Positions 18,090 through 27,438 of a stretch of DNA of 64,000 bases are shown in pieces. Source of the stretch: Acidiflorens sp963791085 (GTDB taxonomy: Bacteria; Acidobacteriota; Terriglobia; Terriglobales; Acidobacteriaceae); the NCBI GenBank assembly GCA_963791085.1, contig CAWBQG010000001.1:2728001-2792000 (forward strand), in the 5' to 3' direction. Under the pieces are notes generated by a model. That model ran no database searches. It was not told the DNA's origin and saw only the letters and a program-made list of their open reading frames with translations. The position numbers and the translations under genes are program-made. Positions within the stretch are counted from its first letter, which is position 1. Each line of letters opens with the position of its first letter.

Positions 18090-19139
18090 ATGCAAATCGC
18101 CGGCATAGCGAGCGCATTCCCCGAGCACTACTATCCGCAAGAAGAACTGCTCGCCGAGCTCCAGCAATACTGGGGCGACCGCATCAAGAATCCCACCGTC
18201 CTGCGGCGCCTGCATCGCCACGTCGGCGTCACCGGACGCCATCTTTCGCTCCCCAAGAACGATTACCTAACCCTGAAAACCTGGGGAGAGGCGAATCGCC
18301 ACTGGATTCGCGTGGCAACAGAACTGGGAGAAAAGGCTGTGGCGGAAGCGGTCGCCAACGCCGGGTTGCATTCGCAGGACCTGGGTGCTTTCTTTTTTAC
18401 GTCCGTAACCGGAATTTCGAGTCCTTCGATCGATGCGCTGCTAATCAACAAAATGGGATTGTGCCGCAACATCCGGCGCGTACCTATTTTCGGACTCGGC
18501 TGCGTCGCCGGCGCGGCAGGCATCTCCCGCGCCGCGGACTATGTAACGGCCCATCCGGGACAGATCGCCGTCCTGCTCTCGGTGGAACTCTGCTCGCTCA
18601 CCATTCAGCGCGAGGATCTCTCGATGGCCAACCTCATTTCCTCCGGACTGTTTGGCGATGGTTCGGCGGCCGTGATCGTTGCCGGGGCCGATTGCGGGCT
18701 GACCGGCCCGGCTGTTCTCGCGACCCGGTCGGTTTTCTATCCGGAGACGGAGGAGATGATGGGCTGGGACATCTCCGAAAGAGGCTTCCGCATTGTTCTT
18801 TCGCGGGAGGTTCCGAATCTGGTCAGAAAAAACCTGGCCCATGATGTTGACGATTTTCTGGCCTCGCGCGGCCTCACCCGAGCCGACATCGGAAGCTGGG
18901 TTCTGCACACCGGAGGCCCCAAGATTCTCGAAGCCACAGCTGACGCGCTCGAACTGAAAAATGGCCAGCTCGATGCCTCCTGGGAGTGTCTGCGGCGTAC
19001 CGGAAATCTGTCGTCTGCCTCGGTATTGGTCGTGCTGGAAGAAGTGATGAAGAACCGTCGCCCCGAACCGGGCACGCTTGGTATTCTGGCAGCCATGGGG
19101 CCGGGTTTCTGCTCGGAATTCGTCCTCTTGAAATGGTAA
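18090..19139 (+). CDS. Type III polyketide synthase (chalcone-synthase family)
   Basis: A 349-aa thiolase-fold homodimeric condensing enzyme that extends an acyl-CoA starter with malonyl-CoA without a carrier protein. The triad is complete: Cys about 138 in FGLGCVAGAAG, His in LHTGGPKIL, Asn in RTGNLSSASVLVVLEE; the ending GILAAMGPGFCSEFVLLKW is typical. I moved the start to ATG 18090 (MQIAGIASAFPEHYY) because the longer frame runs back through the non-coding region. No methyltransferase or oxidoreductase partner is adjacent. Product is probably an alkylpyrone or alkylresorcinol, by family analogy. Confidence 0.88.
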   Translation: MQIAGIASAFPEHYYPQEELLAELQQYWGDRIKNPTVLRRLHRHVGVTGRHLSLPKNDYLTLKTWGEANRHWIRVATELGEKAVAEAVANAGLHSQDLGAFFFTSVTGISSPSIDALLINKMGLCRNIRRVPIFGLGCVAGAAGISRAADYVTAHPGQIAVLLSVELCSLTIQREDLSMANLISSGLFGDGSAAVIVAGADCGLTGPAVLATRSVFYPETEEMMGWDISERGFRIVLSREVPNLVRKNLAHDVDDFLASRGLTRADIGSWVLHTGGPKILEATADALELKNGQLDASWECLRRTGNLSSASVLVVLEEVMKNRRPEPGTLGILAAMGPGFCSEFVLLKW

Positions 19140-19386
19140 GAGCGGCCCGGGCGTAACGCTGGCAACTCGTCCTCCGATCCAATTTGAGGCGTGTCATCCG
19201 CCACACACCGCCAATGTCACAGACACGATCCCGCCCGCGCATCTCTCGACAACCCCTTTAATTTCTTAGGAATCCCCGGTGGCCAGTCAACTGCCCTTTC
19301 ACTGGCATGCGCCGTCAGAACCAAGCAGTCGACGCGATGAAACAAGCAGCTCGCCGCGCGGCTCCGTTCAGCTGAAGGAGGCAGTC

Positions 19387-19566
19387 ATGCAAACGCAAGT
19401 CATGGAAACAATGATGCAAGGCCTGGTGATCGTCGGCGGCCTCACCTTCTCGCTTGCCGCATCGCTGCTGATCGAAGAACTGATTTTCGGACGCATCGTC
19501 CGCATGGCGTTCGCCCGGCGCACAACGACTTCCAAGACCGGCCCAAAAACCGGACAAGCCCGCTAG
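19387..19566 (+). CDS. Small single-pass membrane protein
   Basis: A 59-aa protein with a strong ribosome-binding site (AAGGAGG, 5 bases before ATG). One membrane helix (GLVIVGGLTFSLAASLLIEELIF) is followed by a basic tail. It sits 20 bases upstream of the SPFH protein and is surely co-transcribed with it, so it may be an accessory subunit of that membrane complex. Confidence 0.7.
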   Translation: MQTQVMETMMQGLVIVGGLTFSLAASLLIEELIFGRIVRMAFARRTTTSKTGPKTGQAR

Positions 19567-19586
19567 ATCGGGAAAGGAGTACTACC

Positions 19587-20903
19587 ATGCTGTTCGCGAA
19601 GTATTTGCTGCTTAGTACCGGCTTCGCGATGTTCGCGATCGCCGCCGCAATTCTCGGCTATGACGCTTATTTGTTCCTTGCCTACCGGCGCCGCCTCTTA
19701 TCGCCGGAAGGCGCAACCGCCGGCCTGCAACCGCCCATCCGATGGCGCACCGCGGTTGCTCTGGTCATGCTGGCTTGGGCGCCGCTGCTCGTTTCGGCGG
19801 GCATCATCATTGTGCCAGCTGGAATGGCGGGAGTCCGAGTCAGCCAGACCCAGGGCACGTTGACCGGAACTCTCTACCCCGGTGTTCATTTTGTTGTGCC
19901 GATGGTCGAGCGGGTCGAACTCTTTAACACTCGCGATCAGCTGTTCACTACCGGCATCGCGGAAGATGGGCTCGCGAAAGGCGCGGCCAAGGGTGAACCC
20001 CTCAGCGTGCAAACCAAAGAAGGACTCTCGCTCGGCCTCGCCATTACCGTCCGCTACCAGGTTGATCCCAAGCGCCTCGACTACATCGAAGCGCATCTGC
20101 CGCAGCCGCTCGAGAAGGAACTTGTCCCGCCAATCGTCGCGACCGCGTTCCGCGAACTGGTTCCGGCCTACACCGTGCGCGAGGTTTTCTCGTCGAAGCG
20201 CGAAGAGGTTCGCCAGCGCTCGTCGGAAATCATTCGGCAGCGCCTGACCACCGATGGCATCAACGTGAAAGAGGTAATGCTGCGCGACATCCAACTGCCT
20301 CCGGAGTACGCCAAAGGACTTGAGGCACTGCTACTGAAAGAACAAGAAAACGACCGCATGGGCGTTGAGACGGAACTTCATCAGAAGCAGGTGAAGATCG
20401 CTGAAGCCGACGCCGAGGCGCAGAAGGTGCAGCAGGTGAAGCAGGCCGAGGGGCAAGCTTCCGTGCGCGTGCTGGAAGCGAAAGGCGAGTCGGATGCCAT
20501 GCAGTATTTGCTGCCCCTAAAAGAAAAACAGATTCAGCAGTCGAAGCTGGAAGCCGAGGCCCGCAAAGAGGCCACCGTAAAAAATGCGGAAGCTGCCGGC
20601 GAAGCTAAACTCATCGACAGCAAAGCCGAGATGGAGCGCCGCAAACTGCTTGCGCAGGCCGAAGCGGAGCGGATTCGCCTGACCGCGGCCGCCGACGCCG
20701 AACGTATGCAGAGCGAAAGCACAATCCTGAAGCAGAATCCGCTGCTGATTAACAAGATTGTGGCCGAGCGGCTCTCCGACAAGTTACAGATCATGATGGT
20801 GCCTGCCGACGGCAAGTTCTTCTTTACCAACGACGTGCTCCGGGGCATGAATCCAGCCAACCATGTCAGTCAGTCGGAAGATGCGGAACCGAACGAAAAG
20901 TGA
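19587..20903 (+). CDS. SPFH/Band 7 (prohibitin/flotillin-like) membrane protein
   Basis: A 438-aa protein with two N-terminal hydrophobic segments (LLLSTGFAMFAIAAAILGYDAYLFLAY and AVALVMLAWAPLLVSAGIIIVPAG), an SPFH domain at about residues 80-260 (GVRVSQTQGTLTGTLYPGVHFVVPMVERVELFNTRDQ ... VREVFSSKREEVRQRSSEIIRQRL) and a long Ala/Glu/Lys coiled coil (260-390). Such proteins form ring or cage assemblies on the membrane and organise proteases or lipid domains. Preceded by the 59-aa membrane protein in the same operon; RBS AAAGGAG about 10 bases before ATG. No NfeD partner seen. Confidence 0.85.
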   Translation: MLFAKYLLLSTGFAMFAIAAAILGYDAYLFLAYRRRLLSPEGATAGLQPPIRWRTAVALVMLAWAPLLVSAGIIIVPAGMAGVRVSQTQGTLTGTLYPGVHFVVPMVERVELFNTRDQLFTTGIAEDGLAKGAAKGEPLSVQTKEGLSLGLAITVRYQVDPKRLDYIEAHLPQPLEKELVPPIVATAFRELVPAYTVREVFSSKREEVRQRSSEIIRQRLTTDGINVKEVMLRDIQLPPEYAKGLEALLLKEQENDRMGVETELHQKQVKIAEADAEAQKVQQVKQAEGQASVRVLEAKGESDAMQYLLPLKEKQIQQSKLEAEARKEATVKNAEAAGEAKLIDSKAEMERRKLLAQAEAERIRLTAAADAERMQSESTILKQNPLLINKIVAERLSDKLQIMMVPADGKFFFTNDVLRGMNPANHVSQSEDAEPNEK

Positions 20904-20944
20904 GAGGCGGATCGCACCCGGCCCAAGCGCCCTTGGAAAGGTTG

Positions 20945-21030
20945 TCGCTCCGAGCGCAGCGAGGAATCTGCAGTAGGGCCAGAATTGGAAAAATGCGGAT
21001 TCCTCGTTGTTTCGCTCTTCGAAATGCCAG
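20945..21030. repeat. Inverted repeat of the CGAGGAATC family, copy 1
   Basis: Arms containing GCAGCGAGGAATCTGCA (left) and TGCGGATTCCTCGTTGTTT (right) face each other around a 20-base centre, in the gap after the SPFH gene. A better-preserved copy lies at 31851-31939. Confidence 0.7.
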
Positions 21031-21115
21031 GGACCGGTTGGACCTGGAATTGACATAAGAACAAACCATGCAAAGCCCCTCGCACATCCCGCGCTATAAT
21101 CAGCCCATTCGGCAA

Positions 21116-22390
21116 ATGCTTGCGCGCACGTCCAGCGGTCTGCGAATTGGGTTCCCGCATTCGTCCTTTCTGGTTTTGTTGAGGCTGGCCGCCTTGCTGT
21201 TTGGCGCGCTCCTTCTTCCTTCCCTGCTATTCGCCTCAAATCTCGGGGACACGGCGCGCCAGTTAGCGGATCGCATCGCGGCCGTAAGTGGCCCGGGCAC
21301 GCTGACGCTTGAGATCACGAACCATTCCGCGCTCGACGAAAAGTCGGTCCGCGAGATCCGCAGCGGGCTCCAGGTGCAGTTACGCGTACAGGGTGTCAGC
21401 ACAGCCGCCGCCGATCAGTCCATGGGCAGCTTGAATGTTGTTTTTTCCGAAAGCCTCCGCGAGTATGTTTGGACTGCCGAGATCGCCATCGGCAGCGACC
21501 AGCCGCGTGTTGTTCTCGTGTCCGTCCCCCGCGACCTTTCGGCGGCTCCGCTCTCTTCCGTGCTTCCCATCACTTTGAAGAAAGCTCTGCTCTTTTCGCA
21601 GGCGCGTCCCATCCTCGACGCCGCGCTTGTCGAGATGCCTGGAGGCGCGCGCCTGCTCGTCCTCGATGCAACGCGGGTCGCCACCTATCGCCAGCAATCC
21701 GGACATTGGGAGATTGAGGCCTCGCTGCCGATCTCCTCCGCGCGCCCGTTCCCCCGCGACACCCGCGGCCGCCTGCTGCTCCGCCGCGATCATTTGTTTG
21801 ACGCCTATCTTCCCGGGACAATCTGCCGGTCGAGCGCCGCCGCCCCGCTCACAGTCAATTGCTCGCCGAGCGACGACCCCTGGCCGCTGACATCCGAAGA
21901 CAATGGTACCGTTCCGAGCGTCCGCGCCTTCTTCGCCCCAACGCGCAATTTCTTTACCGGAGTTCTTTCGCCCGGCATCGGCAAAATTTCGACTGTTCCG
22001 CCTTTCTACAGCGCGGCCTCATTCCCCCGACCTAACTACACGCTCTGGGTGCTGGCCGCTGTCGATGGCTCGGTTCACCTGATCGATAGCATCAACGACC
22101 AGGCCAATCGCGGGGCACGCATTGGAAGCGATGTAGCTGGCGTTCGCTCCAGTTGTGGTCTGGGCGCGCAGTTCCTCGTCTCCGAAAACGGGGACTCAAC
22201 GCGCGACAGCTTGCGCGCGTTCGAAATTCCCGATCGTGATCCCGTGGCTGTCAGTTCCGCGCTCGAGTTCGATGGTCCGATCACCGCCCTCTGGTCCGAC
22301 GCAGGCCTCACCAGCGCCGTCGCCATCGTGAAGCGGGAAGATACAGGTTGGTATGAAGCGAATCGCATTTCTGTTACTTGCACTAACTAG
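21116..22390 (+). CDS. Exported protein of unknown function
   Basis: About 424 aa with a hydrophobic export segment (FLVLLRLAALLFGALLLPSLLFAS) and a mature part that begins LGDTARQLADRIAAVSGPGTLTLEITNHSAL, a beta-rich region followed by a possible propeller-like part (TLWVLAAVDGSVHLID). I do not recognise the family. An upstream ATG at 21068 would add 16 residues. Its 3' end overlaps the solute-binding protein start by 38 bases, so it is first in a four-gene operon with that protein, a histidine kinase and an NtrC-type regulator, and may be part of that sensory system. Confidence 0.65.
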   Translation: MLARTSSGLRIGFPHSSFLVLLRLAALLFGALLLPSLLFASNLGDTARQLADRIAAVSGPGTLTLEITNHSALDEKSVREIRSGLQVQLRVQGVSTAAADQSMGSLNVVFSESLREYVWTAEIAIGSDQPRVVLVSVPRDLSAAPLSSVLPITLKKALLFSQARPILDAALVEMPGGARLLVLDATRVATYRQQSGHWEIEASLPISSARPFPRDTRGRLLLRRDHLFDAYLPGTICRSSAAAPLTVNCSPSDDPWPLTSEDNGTVPSVRAFFAPTRNFFTGVLSPGIGKISTVPPFYSAASFPRPNYTLWVLAAVDGSVHLIDSINDQANRGARIGSDVAGVRSSCGLGAQFLVSENGDSTRDSLRAFEIPDRDPVAVSSALEFDGPITALWSDAGLTSAVAIVKREDTGWYEANRISVTCTN

Positions 22391-23732
22391 CCTGGCGTAT
22401 GCCGCCATGGCCGCGACTCGCCCGCACTACGGCGGCACGCTGCACGTCGCGATGCAGTCCGCGCCGGCGGCGCTGGATCTACCCGCTTTATCCGCTCCCA
22501 CCGATTACTGGGAGATGGCTCGCGTGCTGTCACTGGTCGGCGACAATCTCGTCAAAATCGATGCGGAGGATCGCCCCGAGCCCGTGCTCGCGCTCAACTG
22601 GCAGCGCGATTCAACGTCCTGCCATTGGCAATTCACGCTGCATCACGGGCTTATGTTTCACGACGGAAGCCCGGCCTCGCCCTCGGCGATGGCCCAGATT
22701 CTCGGCACGGTTCATCCCGATTGGACCGTCCGAGCATCAGGTGATTCGCTGACCATCGATACCGAATCCTCCACACCTTCATTGCTCGCCGAACTGGCTC
22801 TGCCACGCAATCTGATCCTCACGCGCAAGGCCAGCGGAATTCCAGTCGGTACTGGTCCGTTCCGTGTTGCCGAGTTTCAACCGGGAAGGCTCCTCAAACT
22901 CGCCGCAAACGAGGAGAGCTGGGCCGGCCGGCCATTTCTCGACACGATTGAAATCGAATTCGGGAAATCGCTGCGCGATCAGGCCGTCGCGCTCGAACTT
23001 GGGCGAACCGATGTGATCGAAGTCACGCCCCAAGCCGTCGCCGCATCTGCGCGGTTGCGCACGTCTTCCTCGTTGCCGGTCGAAATGATGGCGCTCCTCT
23101 TCACTCCGAATTCCAAGGCCCAGGATGTTCATCTGCGGCAGGCACTTGCCCTTTCGATTGATCGCAAGCCGATTCAGTCCGTGCTCCTCAAAGGCGCCCC
23201 CGAACCGGCGGCTTGCCTTCTGCCCAACTGGATGACCGGCTACAGCGCGGCGTTTTCGACCCAGACGAACGTGCAGCGAGCAAAGGCGCTTCTTGCCGAA
23301 TCGCGGCAACCTGTCCTTACGCTCAGCTACGACCCGCGCGATCCACAAGCGCAACTCATTGCAGAGCGCATTGCGCTGAATGCACGCGAGGCCGGAATCA
23401 GCATCCAGGTCTCTCTTTCCGGTCCAGACGATCTTCGCCTGGTGCGCATCGCTTTACCCAGTCCCGACCCGGCCCTTGCCCTTCGCGAACTCGCGCGGCA
23501 ATTGTCGCTGCCTGAGCCCGTGCTCCACGGCGGCTCCGTGGAAGATCTTTATGGGGCCGAACGCGCGTTGCTCGAAGGTAACAGCGTAATCCCGCTTTTC
23601 CACCTGCAAGTGGCAAACGCAGTTGGCGCCCGTGTTCACGGCTGGGCCCCCTATGAGCTTGGTTTTGGGAATCTCGCCGATCTTTGGGTGCAGCCCGGGT
23701 CGGCGGAGGCGCGGCTGGAGGACTCGCGATGA
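22353..23732 (+). CDS. Family 5 extracellular solute-binding protein
   Basis: A 459-aa peptide/nickel-type binding protein (SBP_bac_5). Signal peptide MKRIAFLLLALTSLAYAAMA, then HYGGTLHVAMQSAPAALDLP, the family core WQFTLHHGLMFHDGSPASPSAMAQIL, GTGPFRVAEFQPGRLLKLAANE and LRQALALSIDRKPI. No permease or ATPase genes are present; instead the stop overlaps the start of a sensor kinase (ATGA). Inference: it may present a ligand to the kinase rather than feed a transporter. Confidence 0.8.
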   Translation: MKRIAFLLLALTSLAYAAMAATRPHYGGTLHVAMQSAPAALDLPALSAPTDYWEMARVLSLVGDNLVKIDAEDRPEPVLALNWQRDSTSCHWQFTLHHGLMFHDGSPASPSAMAQILGTVHPDWTVRASGDSLTIDTESSTPSLLAELALPRNLILTRKASGIPVGTGPFRVAEFQPGRLLKLAANEESWAGRPFLDTIEIEFGKSLRDQAVALELGRTDVIEVTPQAVAASARLRTSSSLPVEMMALLFTPNSKAQDVHLRQALALSIDRKPIQSVLLKGAPEPAACLLPNWMTGYSAAFSTQTNVQRAKALLAESRQPVLTLSYDPRDPQAQLIAERIALNAREAGISIQVSLSGPDDLRLVRIALPSPDPALALRELARQLSLPEPVLHGGSVEDLYGAERALLEGNSVIPLFHLQVANAVGARVHGWAPYELGFGNLADLWVQPGSAEARLEDSR

Positions 23733-25570
23733 GCTTCCGACAGAAACTTCTTGTCCTGTTTGCCGCGACCATCTTGCTTTGCGTCGCGGTGATGTCGGTG
23801 TCGGTGTATGGCACCATGCGGCAATCGTTCGAGCAGGCGAACCAGGACCGCGCCAACTCGGTCGCTGCCCAGTCTCGATCCGAATTCCAGCGCCGCGGCC
23901 AGGAAGTCGAGCGCAAAGTGGAATCCCTTGCCGCGAGTGAGACCGTGCAGCGCATCGCACTCGAAATCAATCGAGGCGCGGCTGCGGCGGGCGGCGATAG
24001 CAGCGCCTATCCGAGCGAAGCGCATGCGCTCGCCGCGCAGCAGCAACTCGATTTCCTTGAACTGGTGGACCGCCAGGGCACTATCCTCTCCTCCGCCCAG
24101 TGGCCGGCCAAATTCGGGTATCCCGAGGCCGCCATAGCATCTTCCACTGGGCCAGCGGGCGCGTTTCTCAAGCGCGAAGATTTGCCGAACGGCCCCACGC
24201 TCGGTCTGTTCGCCGTTCGCGCTGTCCACATTGGAGAGCAGCCATTGTTCGTAATCGGCGGCGAGCGACTCGACCAGGGATTCCTTTCCACGCTCGACAT
24301 TCCCACGGGCACGCGCGTGCTCCTCTACCAGAACCTCGATGCAAGATGGAATCCGCAATCGCTCTTGGACCTTAATGGCCCCGCTGCCGGCGCCGATCGT
24401 ATCGCCCCGCTGGTGGATACGGTACGCAAAACCGGCCAGGAAGCCCAGGGCGTAATCGATTGGAGTTCGGACTCCGCGGACGCCGAAGTTTTTCACGCTA
24501 TTCCACTGACCGGGCAAAACCAGCAAACGATGGGAATTTTGCTTGTCGGCACTTCCCGGCGCGCGCTGATCGAACTGCAACGGCGTGTGATTTCGACCGC
24601 GATGCTGGTCGGCGGACTGGGAATTCTCGTCGCGGTATTGGCCAGCTTGTGGTTTGCCGCTCGCGTCACGCGGCCGGTCGTGTCTCTTGCCGAGGCCGCG
24701 CGTCGCGTTGCTGCCGGCGATCTTGCCGCCAAGGTTGAGGTCGAATCAAGCGACGAACTCGGTGAACTCGCCGCTTCGTTCAATCGCATGACCGACGATC
24801 TTCTGCAGCAGAAAGAGCGCGCCGTACAAGCCGAGCGCGTGGCGGCCTGGCGCGAACTGGCTCGCCGCCTCGCACATGAGCTGAAAAATCCGCTATTCCC
24901 GTTGCAAGTGACCGTCGAAAATCTGATGCGTGCGAAAGCGAAGTCGCCGGACATGTTTGAAGAAGTGTTTCAGGAAGGAACCGCAACCCTGCTTGCAGAA
25001 ATCAACAACCTCAAAACAATCATCGGGCGCTTCAGCGAGTTTTCGAAAATGCCGCAGCCTCAGCGCCGGCCCACGCAGGTGAACGACGTGCTCCGTTCGG
25101 TGCTGCGCGTGTTTCAGGCGCAGTTACAGGAAAACGGCAGTCACATCGCGCTGCGCACCGAACTCGCCGCCGACCTCCCAGAAATTTCTGCCGATCCCGA
25201 TTTGCTGCACCGTGCGCTCTCGAATCTCGTGCTCAACGCCATCGACGCCATGCCGCACGGGGGAGAACTAACCCTGCGCACGGTCGTGCTCGGTTTTGGC
25301 GAACCGGGAACTGGCGTCGCCATTGCGGTTTCCGACACCGGCTCGGGCCTCACGCCGGAGGAATGCGCGCGCCTGTTTACTCCTTATTACACAACCAAGC
25401 AGCACGGCACCGGCCTTGGCTTGGCGATCGTGCAGTCGGTGGTCAGCGATCATGGCGGGAAGATTTCCGTCGAAAGCACCAGGGAAAAAGGAACCACGTT
25501 CCGAATTGAATTGCCTGGTGGCGCGCCGGAGGCGGAAATCGCCGCGCCTGCCGACGTGTGGAAGAATTGA
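23729..25570 (+). CDS. Sensor histidine kinase, NtrY/HAMP type
   Basis: A 613-aa membrane kinase. Order: membrane segment (LLVLFAATILLCVAVMSVSVYG), periplasmic sensor of about 250 residues, second segment (AMLVGGLGILVAVLASLWFAARV), HAMP (TRPVVSLAEAARRVAAGDLAAKVEVESSDELGELAASFNRM), phospho-acceptor His in RLAHELKNPLFPLQV, N box (LSNLVLNAIDAMPHGG), G1 (VSDTGSGL) and G2 (GTGLGLAIVQSVV). Start ATG overlaps the binding-protein stop by 4 bases. The partner regulator follows after 27 bases. Confidence 0.92.
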   Translation: MSFRQKLLVLFAATILLCVAVMSVSVYGTMRQSFEQANQDRANSVAAQSRSEFQRRGQEVERKVESLAASETVQRIALEINRGAAAAGGDSSAYPSEAHALAAQQQLDFLELVDRQGTILSSAQWPAKFGYPEAAIASSTGPAGAFLKREDLPNGPTLGLFAVRAVHIGEQPLFVIGGERLDQGFLSTLDIPTGTRVLLYQNLDARWNPQSLLDLNGPAAGADRIAPLVDTVRKTGQEAQGVIDWSSDSADAEVFHAIPLTGQNQQTMGILLVGTSRRALIELQRRVISTAMLVGGLGILVAVLASLWFAARVTRPVVSLAEAARRVAAGDLAAKVEVESSDELGELAASFNRMTDDLLQQKERAVQAERVAAWRELARRLAHELKNPLFPLQVTVENLMRAKAKSPDMFEEVFQEGTATLLAEINNLKTIIGRFSEFSKMPQPQRRPTQVNDVLRSVLRVFQAQLQENGSHIALRTELAADLPEISADPDLLHRALSNLVLNAIDAMPHGGELTLRTVVLGFGEPGTGVAIAVSDTGSGLTPEECARLFTPYYTTKQHGTGLGLAIVQSVVSDHGGKISVESTREKGTTFRIELPGGAPEAEIAAPADVWKN

Positions 25571-25597
25571 GTGCAAGCATTATTAGAGGAGAACATC

Positions 25598-26983
25598 GTG
25601 CCGCAAAAAGCGCACCTGTTGATTGTTGACGACGAAGCCAATACGCTCGCGTCGCTCTCGCGCGCCTTTCGCCTCGAAGGCCACGAGGCTACCGTCTGCG
25701 ATAACGCTGCGAAGGCGCTGGAACTGGCTACAGCGCAGCCCTTCGACCTCATCCTCTCCGACGTCGTCATGCCCGGCAAAGACGGCCTCGCGCTGCTCGA
25801 AGATCTGAAAACGCAGGGAGTGCCTACGCCCGTCGTCATGATGTCGGGCCAGGCGCACATCGAAATGGCCGTGCGCGCAACACGTCTCGGTGCGCTCGAT
25901 TTCCTCGAAAAACCGATTTCCACCGACAAACTTCTCCTCACCGTCGAAAACGCGCTCAAACTGGGCCGGTTGGAGCGCCAGAATCTCGACCTCGAACGCC
26001 GTTTGGGAAAACATGAAATCGTGTGGAAGGGAGAGACCATGCGCCGCGTGATGACGCAAGTGGAGCGCGTTGCATCGAGCGAAACTCGCGTTGCCATCGT
26101 CGGCGAAACTGGCACGGGCAAGGAGCTTGTCGCCCGCACCTTGCATGAACGCAGCCCGCGCTCCGCGGCTCCCTTCGTCACGCTCAATTGCGCCGCCGTT
26201 CCCGCCGAACTGATCGAGTCCGAACTGTTCGGCCACGAAAAAGGATCGTTCACCGGCGCCGGAGCTCGGCATCTCGGCAAGTTCGAGCAGGCACAGCACG
26301 GCACCATCTTCCTCGATGAAATCGGCGACATGCCGCTGACCATGCAGGCCAAGCTTCTGCGCGTGCTCGAAGAGGGTGAGGTGGAGCGCATCGGCGGCGA
26401 CCGCACTATTGCCGTGGACGTCCGCGTCATCGTCGCAACCCATCACGATCTCGAAGCCCTTGCGCGCGACGGAAAATTCCGCCAGGACCTGTTTCACCGC
26501 ATTTACGTTTTCCCGCTGCGCCTGCCCCCGCTGCGCGAGCGTCGTGAAGACATCCCAGCACTCGTCGAGCATTTTGCAGCGCAGGTAAGCGCCACCAACG
26601 GATGGAAACCAATGACCTTCACCGCCGAAGCCATCGCCGCCTTGCAACAGCACGCTTGGCCCGGCAACATCCGCGAACTACGCAATGCCGTCGAACGCCT
26701 CATGTTGCTCACGAATGCGAACGAAGTCACCTCCGAAACGGTGGCGGCGCTCCCCACGTCGTCAGCCGCGCCAGATGCCGCATTTTCCGGATCAGGCCCG
26801 CTCGCCGAGCGCGTCCGAAATTTCGAGAAGCATACAATCCTGGACGAACTGAAGCGCAACCACAACCAGATTTCAAATACCGCGCGAGCGCTAGGGCTGG
26901 AACGCTCCCACCTCTATAAGAAGGCCGACCAAGTGGGGATTGATCTGAAAGCGGTGAGGAACGAAAGCGACAATCCCCATTAG
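25598..26983 (+). CDS. NtrC-family sigma-54 response regulator
   Basis: A 461-aa enhancer-binding activator. Receiver (LLIVDDEANTL, phospho-Asp in ILSDVVMPGKDG, Lys in FLEKPIS), AAA+ domain with Walker A GETGTGKE, the sigma-54 contact loop written GSFTGA instead of the usual GAFTGA, Walker B TIFLDEIGDM, and a Fis-type helix-turn-helix at the end (NQISNTARALGLERSHLYKK). I prefer the GTG at 25598, which has GAGGAG 7 bases upstream, over the GTG at 25571. Partner of the kinase just upstream; no sigma-54 promoter was recognised in this window. Confidence 0.9.
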   Translation: MPQKAHLLIVDDEANTLASLSRAFRLEGHEATVCDNAAKALELATAQPFDLILSDVVMPGKDGLALLEDLKTQGVPTPVVMMSGQAHIEMAVRATRLGALDFLEKPISTDKLLLTVENALKLGRLERQNLDLERRLGKHEIVWKGETMRRVMTQVERVASSETRVAIVGETGTGKELVARTLHERSPRSAAPFVTLNCAAVPAELIESELFGHEKGSFTGAGARHLGKFEQAQHGTIFLDEIGDMPLTMQAKLLRVLEEGEVERIGGDRTIAVDVRVIVATHHDLEALARDGKFRQDLFHRIYVFPLRLPPLRERREDIPALVEHFAAQVSATNGWKPMTFTAEAIAALQQHAWPGNIRELRNAVERLMLLTNANEVTSETVAALPTSSAAPDAAFSGSGPLAERVRNFEKHTILDELKRNHNQISNTARALGLERSHLYKKADQVGIDLKAVRNESDNPH

Positions 26984-27027
26984 TTGCATTCCTCGCCCGC
27001 CAATAAGACAATCGCTGTGAACAACCG

Positions 27028-27438
27028 ATGGCTTCCTCGACTCAATCCGCCACTCCCTTTCGCGCCGGAGCCGTCGTCATCGCCACGCTGGCGAATCCAC
27101 GCGAAAAATTCTGGGGAGCGATTCTTCATCTCTCCACGACCGGTCTCAGCCTGCGCGGCGTGGATCTCTCCTCGTTCGACGATTTCATTTCGCAGATTCG
27201 CAGCGGCGAACCTTTTGCTGCCGGAGTCATGTTCTTCCCCATGCACCGCCTCGAACGGCTGGAACTTGATCTCCCCGAGGGCAGCATCCCGTCGCTCGCC
27301 CAGCGTTTTGCACAAAAAACCGGTCAGGACCCCGCTCCCATCCTCGTCAGCGAGTTTCTTCCCGCCACAGGCCAAGGCGAAAGCGATCCGGAAGAGAATT
27401 CCACGGCTGAAAATCGAAGTGGAGACACGCCCCGGTGA
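27028..27438 (+). CDS. Small protein of unknown function
   Basis: A 136-aa protein; residues 10-115 form a compact alpha/beta pattern (AGAVVIATLANPREKFWGAILHLSTTGLSLRGVDLSSFDDFI ... AAGVMFFPMHRLERLELDLPEGSIPSLAQRF) with a hydrophilic tail. I know no domain name for it. It lies 44 bases after the NtrC-type gene and its stop overlaps the GTG start of the phosphatidyltransferase, so it is translationally coupled to phospholipid synthesis. Confidence 0.6.
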   Translation: MASSTQSATPFRAGAVVIATLANPREKFWGAILHLSTTGLSLRGVDLSSFDDFISQIRSGEPFAAGVMFFPMHRLERLELDLPEGSIPSLAQRFAQKTGQDPAPILVSEFLPATGQGESDPEENSTAENRSGDTPR

